Shown here in pieces: positions 9,407 to 16,876 of a stretch of 64,000 nucleotides of DNA. The notes under the pieces were generated by a model. That model saw only the letters and a list, made by a program, of their open reading frames with translations. It was not told where the DNA came from and did not search any database. Position 1 is the first letter of the stretch; each line of letters begins with the position of its first letter. This DNA is from Pseudoalteromonas rubra. Lineage in GTDB: Bacteria > Pseudomonadota > Gammaproteobacteria > Enterobacterales > Alteromonadaceae. Location of the stretch: NCBI RefSeq assembly GCF_005886805.2, contig NZ_CP045429.1:4496501-4560500 (forward strand). The letters run 5' to 3'. Both the position numbers and the translations under genes were made by a program.

Positions 9407-10762
9407 ATGAAGAACTATCTTAGCCGTACGCTATCACTTTGCCTGCTCTGTACCGCCTCACTATCCCTCGCACAAACTCAGTCTATCGAATACTACATGG
9501 CTGGCCTACATAACCAGCAGAATACACACAACAACGATCCGCTCGCCAGCACCACTGTCCCAGACTTTGGCATTCAGGCCATTGGCCCGGAGCTGGATGA
9601 GACAGACGTCAGGTATGGTTATGCAGTAGGGTTAACGTTTAAGGTGGGAACGCGTTTTTTGAGCCGCTGCTCTGGTACTTTACTCACTCAGGACTGGGTA
9701 TTAACAGCCGGGCACTGCGTGGATCAGCACACGCTGCATACTCTTTTTAAGCTGAAAGACGACGACGTGCTAACACACAAAATTATGTTGATCGGGAATA
9801 CAGATATCCGCGATGATGAAGGTAATCAGACGCATTTTATTGATATTAAAGGTCAGGCCGATGCGCAGCCACAGCTGCATGTTCACGCCGAGTATGCTTT
9901 TCCGTCGTTACAAAATGCCGAAAAACGCATCGCTTTTGCCCAGGATGATTTTGCCGTTTTCCAGCTCAACTCGGCGGCGCCTGCGGATTATATCCCTGCC
10001 TTCCTGCCATCCAGATATAGCTTTACCAGACATCAGGTAGAGGGCAAAAAACTCACCGTGGTAGGTGCCAGCCCTGTGTATGGCGATTCCGATCAGACCG
10101 ATGGCACGCTGGACATCACCTTCAGAAAAGCACGTCCAACCGTGGGCGCGGGTGATGGTGCTGAACGCGATGCGTTTCGCGAAGACGAATACAGACACAA
10201 TATCCTCTATACAAATCGCCTGTTATGCGGCGGAGATAGCGGCTCCTCAATCACCACCCGACAGCGTCCGGCCACTGTGTTAGGCGTCACCTCGCAAGGC
10301 AGCAATGCGCAAAAAGGGCAATGTGGTGGCGGTGATAACTCGCAAGAAAACTTTAATCTGTTTGGCGCAGTTAACCTGGAGAACAACCCGGCCCTGGTCG
10401 ATATTCTGGCCCACGCCGGCATCGATTATTTACAAAACACCGTGTATATCTCGGACACACATTATACCGGTGTATTTATTGATAACCCGATTGAGGCCCA
10501 GGGCAGAGACGCTCGGGCGGTGATTGACCTGAAAGCCATCAGCGCCCTGTCACGCTCAGTGAAAGCAACCGTGATTGGGATCAGAGCTGACGGCTCCTTT
10601 ACAAAGCTAGGCAATCGACGTTTAAAATCCCACCGATATCAGGGTACTGCTGAGCTCAGACTCAACCAGTTAGATCAGTATGCAAGCTTGCTTGTCGCCT
10701 TTAAACCGTCCAGAGTCGATCACGGTGCTGAAGTGTCCGTCAATGTGATCCGCCAGCCATAA
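9407..10762 (+). CDS. Secreted trypsin-like (S1) serine protease
   Basis: The protein has 451 residues and an AAAGGA ribosome site. A signal peptide ends near residue 22 (SLA). The S1 triad is His103 in LTAGHCVD, Asp181 in DDFAVFQL and Ser278 in CGGDSGS. Cys pairs flank the His and the Ser, as in secreted trypsins. About 100 residues after the catalytic domain form an extra C-terminal beta-rich region (from about 350), which may be a pro- or binding domain. Together with the M1 and S8 enzymes upstream, this is the third exported peptidase in 6.6 kb. Confidence 0.9.
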   Translation: MKNYLSRTLSLCLLCTASLSLAQTQSIEYYMAGLHNQQNTHNNDPLASTTVPDFGIQAIGPELDETDVRYGYAVGLTFKVGTRFLSRCSGTLLTQDWVLTAGHCVDQHTLHTLFKLKDDDVLTHKIMLIGNTDIRDDEGNQTHFIDIKGQADAQPQLHVHAEYAFPSLQNAEKRIAFAQDDFAVFQLNSAAPADYIPAFLPSRYSFTRHQVEGKKLTVVGASPVYGDSDQTDGTLDITFRKARPTVGAGDGAERDAFREDEYRHNILYTNRLLCGGDSGSSITTRQRPATVLGVTSQGSNAQKGQCGGGDNSQENFNLFGAVNLENNPALVDILAHAGIDYLQNTVYISDTHYTGVFIDNPIEAQGRDARAVIDLKAISALSRSVKATVIGIRADGSFTKLGNRRLKSHRYQGTAELRLNQLDQYASLLVAFKPSRVDHGAEVSVNVIRQP

Positions 10763-10910
10763 GTCAGTCTTTAAACACCCACGTAGCAGCCGGCGCAGAT
10801 AAACCTGAACCGGCTTCTGCCGATCACACAGTGAAGTGCGGTTAAAGGCCATTGAGGATGTGAAGCCCACTTTTTGCACCTCATCAGGGTCATTTTACCT
10901 ATGCAGGGCC

Positions 10911-11768
10911 TTAATCCAGATTTAAAAAAGGTCTGGGTTGCCAGCCTAACTCGCGCATAGCCTTATCACTTGAGAACACCTGTTGCAGTGCATAGCCTTC
11001 TGTCCAGCTACCATACTGCTTTGCCCACTGCGCCGCCTGCCCACATTCAACCGGCTGCTCAGACAGCTGCCGTAACAAACTCGCCAGCGGGGCACGATGC
11101 TCCGCAGAGCCAATGTATTCTTCTCCCGATTTTCCTCGTTCGAGTACCAACCGATATAACTCAGCCAGATTCTCACGCTCAACCAGCGACCAGGTTTGTG
11201 CTTCGTCCGTCGGTAACACGGGGTGGCCACAGCGTTCTATTTCCCAGCTCAGGATGGGCGGTAAATAGTGCTCTTCCTCGCACACCACATTGACCGGGCT
11301 GACAACGCGTAGGTCGATGTTTTCTTTATCAGATAACCAGGCGATGTTATCCAGCATCCACTGAAAATCGGCCACTGAGTGCTTTGGTGTGGTTTCGGTG
11401 ATCACCGCATCATGGCTGCCATAGGCCCAACACCCAGCGGTATAGACCAGTATGAGTGGCGTAGTGCGTGTTAAGGCATACTCAGCCACAGCCTGCATCA
11501 GCGTCGCATCGATCTCGCCCATCTTGTCATCAAAGGTACAGGCGGTATGGATAAACGCATCACAGTTGGTAAGCTCACTGAGCCAGGGTTGCGGCCCAGT
11601 CAGTGACCCCGTCACTGCTGTTGCGCCCAGTTGCTCGGCTTTATCGACGCTGGTTGCATTTCTGCATAACACCTTGACCTGATAACCGTGCGCTATCAAC
11701 TCCTGCACTATCGCACTGCCGATATTGCCTGTTCCGCCAGTCACAAATACCGATTTGTGTTTGCTCAT
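10911..11768 (-). CDS. NAD(P)-binding epimerase/NmrA-like protein
   Basis: The protein has 285 residues and an AAAGGAGAAAC ribosome site. The Rossmann motif VTGGTGNIGSAIV lies at residues 9-21. The following strand KVLCRNATS ends in Arg, which suits NADP. The sequence FIHTACTFDD fits the extended SDR/NAD-dependent epimerase fold. The SDR YxxxK pair is not clear. The C-terminal part (about 190-285) covers the variable substrate region. The substrate cannot be read from the sequence. An oxidoreductase or a sugar or flavonoid-type reductase is possible. Confidence 0.8.
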   Translation of the reverse strand: MSKHKSVFVTGGTGNIGSAIVQELIAHGYQVKVLCRNATSVDKAEQLGATAVTGSLTGPQPWLSELTNCDAFIHTACTFDDKMGEIDATLMQAVAEYALTRTTPLILVYTAGCWAYGSHDAVITETTPKHSVADFQWMLDNIAWLSDKENIDLRVVSPVNVVCEEEHYLPPILSWEIERCGHPVLPTDEAQTWSLVERENLAELYRLVLERGKSGEEYIGSAEHRAPLASLLRQLSEQPVECGQAAQWAKQYGSWTEGYALQQVFSSDKAMRELGWQPRPFLNLD

Positions 11769-11883
11769 CTGTTTCTCCTTTCAGATTTAAAAACATACAA
11801 CCACAGTAGCGCAATATGTACCCAAATATCTACACTGTCGTATTTGTTAAAGCGCCCGCGGCGTCTATTCACGCCACCTGAGA

Positions 11884-12474
11884 TCAGGCCACCGTATCAG
11901 AGCGGATCACCCGGCTGGCCCACACAAACGCCAGCGCAAGTAAGCCGTTGGTATAAAAGTCCAGCGCTAACCCCACTTCAGCCCCACACAACATGCCCAC
12001 CAGTAACATCAGGCTCCAGCATACAACGGGGACAGACAACGCCATGCCCAGCGTGCGCGATGCAGGGTCCTGCAGGCAGACAAGCGCATTGCAAATAAAG
12101 GCGCCCACCATCGCAACCATAAACAGACCTATCAGCGCCTGCATGCCAACACCTCTGGTGGCATCGCCCAGCACTGCGCTGGCAATGACCCAGCAGGCCC
12201 CAATACTCAGTGCCAGCAAAGCCGCCAGTGCAAACCCCGCACCCCACTTTGCCAGTTTCGGCGCTCGCGACACAATTCGAGGGTGCAGTTTATACAACCC
12301 CAGGACACTGGATGCGAGCCCGATAATCGCCGGGATCGCGGGCCACAAAATGGACAGCTGATATCCGGAAAAATGACGCGCCCATAAACACAGGGTGTTG
12401 ATTAACATAAAACCACCGGCAATCAGAAAAAATCGGGCATCCCAGGATGTAGGTGTGTGCTGAACGTTTTGCAT
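11884..12474 (-). CDS. Multi-pass inner-membrane protein, function unknown
   Basis: I use the ATG at 12474, preceded by GAGGAAG, instead of an upstream in-frame start that would add 36 charged residues. The 196-residue product has about six hydrophobic helices, with short polar ends at the N-terminus (MQNVQHTPTSWD) and C-terminus (RVIRSDTVA). No catalytic or transporter motif is visible and no family was recognised. Confidence 0.65.
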   Translation of the reverse strand: MQNVQHTPTSWDARFFLIAGGFMLINTLCLWARHFSGYQLSILWPAIPAIIGLASSVLGLYKLHPRIVSRAPKLAKWGAGFALAALLALSIGACWVIASAVLGDATRGVGMQALIGLFMVAMVGAFICNALVCLQDPASRTLGMALSVPVVCWSLMLLVGMLCGAEVGLALDFYTNGLLALAFVWASRVIRSDTVA

Positions 12475-13095
12475 TGTCTTCCTCGTATTGAATGTTGTTA
12501 ACCGTGAACAGGTGAGGTCATACAATGCGAAGAAATGGACGGTAAGTCGTTTGAATGGGCCCGTTCGAACTTTTTCTTTCAAATAATTTCAGTAAGTTAG
12601 TGAATAGTCTTGGCAACATAAGCGCTTAAAACCTCGATACCCTGCTACTTTTTCAGTTTTTCGAGGGGCTATCCTCCCCCTGATAATTGACGCGTAATCC
12701 GAACAAACACACACTAAACATCAATAGCGAGACGCTCTGCTGCTATGTCTGCGAAGGTGCCTGCACCTAAATTGTAAACAGGTGCAGTGTCTAAACATAC
12801 GAATCTGATACCCGGAACAAGCACAGCTTTACAAGAAAAGAGTGAATATCATTGGCGTACACTTTAAGCAAAAGCACTCACACAAGCAGCACGACTGTGA
12901 CACCCCGAATAAACATGCCAACTATGAACACACTGTGCGCCAGCTCGAAGTCATTCCACGAGCAAAGTTTCGGGACACGGGTTACCAAAAAGTGCCCTGG
13001 TAAGCAATTTGTGCCTTCTTGCAAAGGTGGTTACTATTAATTACCATGGTTACCAGATGAGACTTAAACCCTGAATTACAACTGAGGAGCACCCC
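12475..13095. other. Intergenic region without a supported gene
   Basis: This is about 620 bp between the divergent membrane-protein and SnoaL-like genes. It presumably holds both promoters. Two overlapping open frames exist at 12842-13000. One encodes NIIGVHFKQKHSH...FRDTGYQKVPW and ends in TAA. Neither has a good ribosome site nor a recognisable family. A small gene remnant is possible. No clear repeat or terminator was seen. Confidence 0.4.
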
Positions 13096-13638
13096 ATGTT
13101 GAAAACCCTAAGCGCAGCATTACTTTTACTGGTCAGCACCGTCACTTTGGCCGCAGGCAAAGACGCCCCTAAAATCCAGTTTGATCAGTTAAAAAAACCA
13201 AACTGGAGCGAGCAGGAATTAAGCAATGCTCGCCTGGTCACCGACTTTGTACAAAACCTGATGAACGACCATAACTTTGATTATGTACTGGCACACTACA
13301 ACGACAGCGCCTACGTGCAGCACAACCGCAACTTGCCGGATAAAATCCCGGGTCTGGTTGGCTTCTTACAGGAATTTGTTGAGAGCTACCCGGACTACAG
13401 CTACGACGTAAAACACATCTACACAGACGGCGACTTCGTAATTTTTCACTCTCACGCCACACTAGATAAAGATCACCGTGGCAATGACCAGAAAGGCATG
13501 AACATCATCGACACCTGGCGCATCGAAGACGGCCGCATTGTAGAACACTGGGACTCAATCCAGGCCCTGGATCTGTCAATGCGCATTTACTCACTTTTCA
13601 GCGGTGGCGACATTAAAAATGACAATGGCGTGTTTTGA
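13096..13638 (+). CDS. Secreted SnoaL/NTF2-like protein
   Basis: The protein has 180 residues and a GAGGAGC ribosome site. A signal peptide covers residues 1-20 (ending LAA). The mature part has the NTF2-like pattern: an N-terminal helix (LVTDFVQNLMN), FDYVLAHYNDSAYVQHN, then strands ending in DTWRIEDGRIVEHWDSIQ. This resembles the SnoaL-like polyketide cyclase superfamily, many members of which have no known substrate. Export to the periplasm is unusual but not unique. The gene ends 75 bp before the hairpin at 13713-13738, which also served glmS before Tn7 inserted. Confidence 0.8.
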   Translation: MLKTLSAALLLLVSTVTLAAGKDAPKIQFDQLKKPNWSEQELSNARLVTDFVQNLMNDHNFDYVLAHYNDSAYVQHNRNLPDKIPGLVGFLQEFVESYPDYSYDVKHIYTDGDFVIFHSHATLDKDHRGNDQKGMNIIDTWRIEDGRIVEHWDSIQALDLSMRIYSLFSGGDIKNDNGVF

Positions 13639-13712
13639 TGGAGAATTTTGATGGGGTGAGTGTGGAGAAATGAGAGTGCGATATGAATTTGAAGTCGCTC
13701 AGAATCACCCAC

Positions 13713-13738
13713 AAAAAAGGCGCTTTAGCGCCTTTTTT
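13713..13738. terminator. Bidirectional hairpin terminator, cut off from glmS by Tn7
   Basis: AAAAAAGGCGCT-TT-AGCGCCTTTTTT is a 6-bp GC stem with A/T tracts on both sides. Removing the element and one copy of tttcg brings it directly behind the glmS stop codon on the minus strand. It would then have ended both glmS and the convergent SnoaL-like gene. It now serves only the latter. Confidence 0.85.
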
Positions 13739-13740
13739 CG
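13736..13740. repeat. Target site duplication of Tn7, left copy
   Basis: The tttcg immediately before TGTGGG is repeated at 28797-28801, immediately after the other end. Tn7 makes 5-bp duplications. Confidence 0.9.
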
Positions 13741-14097
13741 TGTGGGCTAGCAATAAAGTTTCATACTGAATGAGGCTGTAGGCTCTTGGTCTAGGGCTGA
13801 AAGTTCAAGGTTCCACATTAAAGACTCATACTAGGCTTAGAATTTCTCGGCGGGCTTAGCACATATCACGTAATAAAGTATCATCCTGTCATCGCTCCCA
13901 TAAGATGATAGGATCACTGGAGGGCATAGCTCGTTGAACCCAAAGCCGCTAGCAAAAGCGAGGATATCAACCTCTAGAATCGCCCGAAAATACGAAGACG
14001 GGAAGATCATGGGGTTGTGATTCAGAATTTTAAAAGACAGTGTTAACAGGACTTCCTCCGCTCGTATTGCTTGGTCAAACATCAAAGTGTCATACTA
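13741..14097 (+). repeat. Tn7 left end with four spaced TnsB-type binding sites
   Basis: The terminal TGTGGG is followed by four direct copies of a site close to AATAAAGTTTCATACT: at about 13752-13767, 13817-13832, 13872-13887 and 14080-14095. The copies vary at a few positions (for example ATTAAAGACTCATACT). The wide spacing matches the layout of Tn7L, although E. coli Tn7L has three sites. A frame of 82 codons on the minus strand overlaps three of the sites and was not accepted as a gene. Confidence 0.85.
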
Positions 14098-14102
14098 AAA
14101 AC

Positions 14103-14136
14103 TTGAAGTGCAGGACAAATTTGCCCTGCACTTCAA
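14103..14136 (-). terminator. Hairpin just inside the Tn7 left end
   Basis: TTGAAGTGCAGG and CCTGCACTTCAA form a perfect 12-bp stem with a 10-nt loop. Read on the minus strand it is followed by GTTTTTAG, which is terminator-like. It would block transcription running outward from the cargo toward the left end. Confidence 0.5.
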
Positions 14137-14263
14137 TGAGATACCATATATTATTTTATTACTCTATCGACTCATCTTCATTTAAAGCCTGATACAAAAA
14201 GCATACTTATTGTAGTTTGTGATAAACTGGTTGCGATTTTTTTGTCAAGGATAGTTAAGTCAA

Positions 14264-15283
14264 ATGAAGAAGCCTCCCGAAATTATCTACTTGAACTCAC
14301 GGACCAGAAAAAACCTGAAGCGAAAGGGAGCACAATACTGCTTGTCAAAGCGTCGTAAGCTGAAGGTCCTAGGATTCGAATACATCAAAGCCCCTGAAGT
14401 AATAGATTTGTATTCACCCCAAAATTATCATCGTACGCTTAGCTTTCTAGATGAAATTGAGCAAAGATCATCTTTGAATTCTGTAATGCTTGTTTTTTCC
14501 GAAACAGAACGCATATCAGCAGCAGCGCTTTTATTAATTTTCTCTAGAATTGAACTTATAACTAAGCGATTAGCGAAAACATGTATACGAATTCAGTCTT
14601 CAACACTAAATAGTGCTGTAAAAAAGGCGATAAACATGTCTGGACTCGTTGATATGACATTGAATAGGAAGCCTCGCCACAACAAAGCGAATTGGACATT
14701 ACCAATCATAAAGGGAACGGCTGAAGGTGAGGAGTTCGAGTCTGTCGTCGATCACATAATTGAAAATATAATTGAAAACTGTACAGCAGAGATGGAAAGA
14801 AAGGTAGGTTCAGCGGTTAGTGAGACTGTTTCTAATGTAAAATTACATGCGTACCCCTCGGCAGACAATGACAGCAACAACAAAGCATGGTGGTTGATGT
14901 GTTCCGAAATTGAAGGGTCCCTCTATCTCGCTATATATGATTCTGGTGTAGGGATACCAAAAACAATTCACAAAAGAAGTTGGATAAGCGACTTTATAGT
15001 AAATAGTGCCCCGCACTTGGTAAAGGCTTGGACGAGTCATCGTGACGTAGACAAGATAAATATCTCTATGGAAGCTGGAAGGACTCAAACAAAAGAGAAA
15101 AAACATGGAAAAGGTAGTAAGAGCATAAGGGCCCTCGTAGAAGAAACCCCTGACGGTAAATTGTGGGTTTTTAGCAACAATGGCCTTTACCAAATAGATG
15201 AAAATAGTGCAATACACCTCGTTGAGCATGAATCCTCAATCCTGGGCACTCTAGTACAATGGAATATAAAAATTAGAGATTAA
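14264..15283 (+). CDS. STAS-like/GHKL ATPase fusion, first gene of a Tn7 cargo module
   Basis: The protein has 339 residues. The N-terminal third is basic. Residues 40-130 resemble a STAS fold (VMLVFSETERISAAALLLIF, then ITKRLAKTCIRI). The C-terminal half is a GHKL/HATPase_c domain. Its N box is SETVSNVKLHAYP with Glu, Asn and His in place, its G1 box is YDSGVGIPKT, and its later glycine loop is KKHGKGSKSI. There is no histidine-kinase dimerisation helix, so it is more like anti-sigma-type switch kinases than a sensor kinase. The next gene, encoding a DUF4325 STAS-like protein, starts 5 bp after the stop codon. A partner-switching control unit is the natural reading. What it controls is inference, but the third gene encodes a membrane protein. 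Base composition is A+T-rich compared with the chromosome. Confidence 0.75.
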   Translation: MKKPPEIIYLNSRTRKNLKRKGAQYCLSKRRKLKVLGFEYIKAPEVIDLYSPQNYHRTLSFLDEIEQRSSLNSVMLVFSETERISAAALLLIFSRIELITKRLAKTCIRIQSSTLNSAVKKAINMSGLVDMTLNRKPRHNKANWTLPIIKGTAEGEEFESVVDHIIENIIENCTAEMERKVGSAVSETVSNVKLHAYPSADNDSNNKAWWLMCSEIEGSLYLAIYDSGVGIPKTIHKRSWISDFIVNSAPHLVKAWTSHRDVDKINISMEAGRTQTKEKKHGKGSKSIRALVEETPDGKLWVFSNNGLYQIDENSAIHLVEHESSILGTLVQWNIKIRD

Positions 15284-15288
15284 AGACA

Positions 15289-15615
15289 ATGAAACCGTTA
15301 AAAAAAATTAATGTTGTGGAAGACTTTTACCCTAGGCCAAAATGGAGGTACAGAAGAGAAGGTGAAGGAAGCGGGGAGCAGTTTCGAGACGAACACCTAA
15401 AAAAAGCTTTTGATGAATATGAAGTAATTGAAGTTGATTTAACAGGCTATAACAGATATGGGCCCTCTTTTATTTCTGAAGCTTTTGGAGGGTTGATCCG
15501 TAATTTAAAATTAGACATAGCAACTCTCGAAAAACGTTTAATTATAAAACATGATTTACTCCCGAGTGTTGTCGAGATGTGCTGGGCCGAACTGAAAGAA
15601 GCGGCAGAGGAATAA
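15289..15615 (+). CDS. DUF4325 STAS-like protein
   Basis: The protein has 108 residues. The core GEQFRDEHLKKAF, then EVIEVDLTGYNRYGPSFISEAFGGLI, is the DUF4325 (STAS-like) signature. Members of this family often lie beside GHKL ATPases. The stop codon overlaps the next ATG as TAATG, so the third gene is translationally coupled. It probably acts as the partner, an anti-anti-sigma analogue, of the ATPase encoded upstream. The S or T that would be phosphorylated could be the Ser of GPSFISEAF, which is an inference from STAS proteins in general. Confidence 0.75.
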   Translation: MKPLKKINVVEDFYPRPKWRYRREGEGSGEQFRDEHLKKAFDEYEVIEVDLTGYNRYGPSFISEAFGGLIRNLKLDIATLEKRLIIKHDLLPSVVEMCWAELKEAAEE

Positions 15616-16109
15616 TGGAGAATAGTCTATCAAATTACATCTCACCTCTACTCATTGTGATAGGCTGGTTAGTTATCTTCTGGAATGCCAACCGTACAGC
15701 AAAAAGGAGTGAAATTCGAAGCCTATGTGATAAATGTATAGACATTATCGAGAAGCTTTATGAATCAATACAAAGCACTGAAGATACTAACAACACCTTG
15801 GAAACTCGCGTGGTTCATACGATTTCATTACTTGAACTAAAGGGAAAGCACCTTCAGGCCAAATCTAATATTATTTTCTTCGACAGCTCCAAATTTGCAA
15901 AAATCAAAAGCCTTAGTGATAAACTAGAAGAAAAAGATGAAATACAAGAGCTATTGCTGGACATCGTTGAGGATATTGAAAGTAAGTTCAACGAGATTTA
16001 TGCCACTACCAATATGCTTCGCAAACATTCCTATTTTATTACCACCTTTTTATGGATAACAGCAGTCCTCTCACTCTACTTTTTAGCGGTTGATATGCTT
16101 ATAAACTAA
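15615..16109 (+). CDS. Two-helix membrane protein with central coiled-coil-like region
   Basis: The ATG at 15615 is used because it overlaps the preceding stop codon (TAATG). A longer upstream frame has no ribosome site. The 164-residue product has an N-terminal helix (ISPLLIVIGWLVIFWNA) and a C-terminal helix (FLWITAVLSLYFLAVDML). Between them lie about 110 polar residues, probably helical, with Leu/Ile heptad-like spacing (SLSDKLEEKDEIQELLLDIVEDI). There is no known enzyme motif. As the last gene of the GHKL/DUF4325 unit it is a candidate membrane effector or sensor, but this is inference. Confidence 0.7.
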   Translation: MENSLSNYISPLLIVIGWLVIFWNANRTAKRSEIRSLCDKCIDIIEKLYESIQSTEDTNNTLETRVVHTISLLELKGKHLQAKSNIIFFDSSKFAKIKSLSDKLEEKDEIQELLLDIVEDIESKFNEIYATTNMLRKHSYFITTFLWITAVLSLYFLAVDMLIN

Positions 16110-16193
16110 AGAACCAGCGGAAAAGGTTAGAGAGTAGTCTTCACATACTAGCTTTGTCTATACCACTACTCATAACACAGCCGTAACTATTAG

Positions 16194-16538
16194 TCAGTTG
16201 CGCGCTTTCGCATCTGGGTTAGAGCGAATGGATTTGCTTGTTACCTGGTTTTGAGTGGACTTTATAACATCTCTGTGCAGAGATTGACCTGAAACAAAAA
16301 GCACAGCAACACCACCTATAACTATGTATATATCAATGCCTCCAATTAATGCCTTGATAGAGGGAAAAAATGGACTTGCAGCCAAAGCTAAACCACAGAC
16401 AATGCCGCTAGAGTTGAGTAGTGAACTAATCAATACGGCATTATTAACTTCCTTTCCAGTTTGCCAACAGCGAACTAAGTAAATACAGATCAATACAGTA
16501 GCAATAGCAACTGAGGGAATTAAAATTGCCTTATCCAC
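16194..16538 (-). CDS. Three-helix small membrane protein
   Basis: I use the GTG at 16538, preceded by AAGGA inside the end of the upstream gene, because the longer frame would add a run of Arg and Lys. The two genes overlap by 8 bp. The 114-residue product has three hydrophobic helices: AILIPSVAIATVLICIYLV, AVLISSLLNSSGIVCGLALA and IDIYIVIGGVAVLFVSG. It is the last gene of the minus-strand cargo set. No family was recognised. It could be a membrane partner of the glycine-zipper peptide. Confidence 0.6.
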   Translation of the reverse strand: MDKAILIPSVAIATVLICIYLVRCWQTGKEVNNAVLISSLLNSSGIVCGLALAASPFFPSIKALIGGIDIYIVIGGVAVLFVSGQSLHRDVIKSTQNQVTSKSIRSNPDAKARN

Positions 16539-16725
16539 TTTTCTTATCCTTCTTCTTTTTAGAATCGTTAGCAGCCTCACCTAAAAACGCTCCTACTATC
16601 CCTCCTAAGAGTGCGCCAAAAGGGCCCCCAACTGAGGCTCCAAAAATTGCACCTCCCATAGCCGCGCCGGTAGTACGAGTATTCTCTTCTTCCGATCTGC
16701 TTTCTTTTTCCTTGTCGTCGCTCAA
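16531..16725 (-). CDS. Glycine-zipper small membrane protein
   Basis: The protein has 64 residues from a TTG start with a strong AAGGAG site 6 bases upstream, which supports it as real. A charged N-terminus is followed by a hydrophobic stretch with repeated Gly at four-residue spacing (GAAMGGAIFGASVGG, then GALLGGIVGAFLG) and a Lys-rich tail. Such glycine zippers form tight helix pairs and can make pores or channels. It lies in the same direction as the AAA ATPase/S8 protease pair, 151 bp downstream. A membrane-active peptide linked to the protease is possible but unproven. Confidence 0.65.
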   Translation of the reverse strand: MSDDKEKESRSEEENTRTTGAAMGGAIFGASVGGPFGALLGGIVGAFLGEAANDSKKKKDKKSG

Positions 16726-16876
16726 AACTCACTCCTTAATTTGTGAAAAATCTAAAGCCTATATGTTGCTTTCAAACCTACAAGCGATTGAACAGCATGC
16801 TTTTTTTACCGCCTAACGGCTAGCCGAATGCACTAACCAGCTAACCTCCATATCTCTGTTGTTCTAGCTACCGTAT

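Noticed and set aside
12842..13040. Two overlapping short frames in the gap before the SnoaL-like gene
   Set aside because: Neither has a good ribosome site or a known family. One may be a gene remnant, but this cannot be shown.
13837..14085. 82-codon minus-strand frame in the Tn7 left end
   Set aside because: It overlaps TnsB sites, starts with TTG or ATG without a ribosome site, and matches no family.
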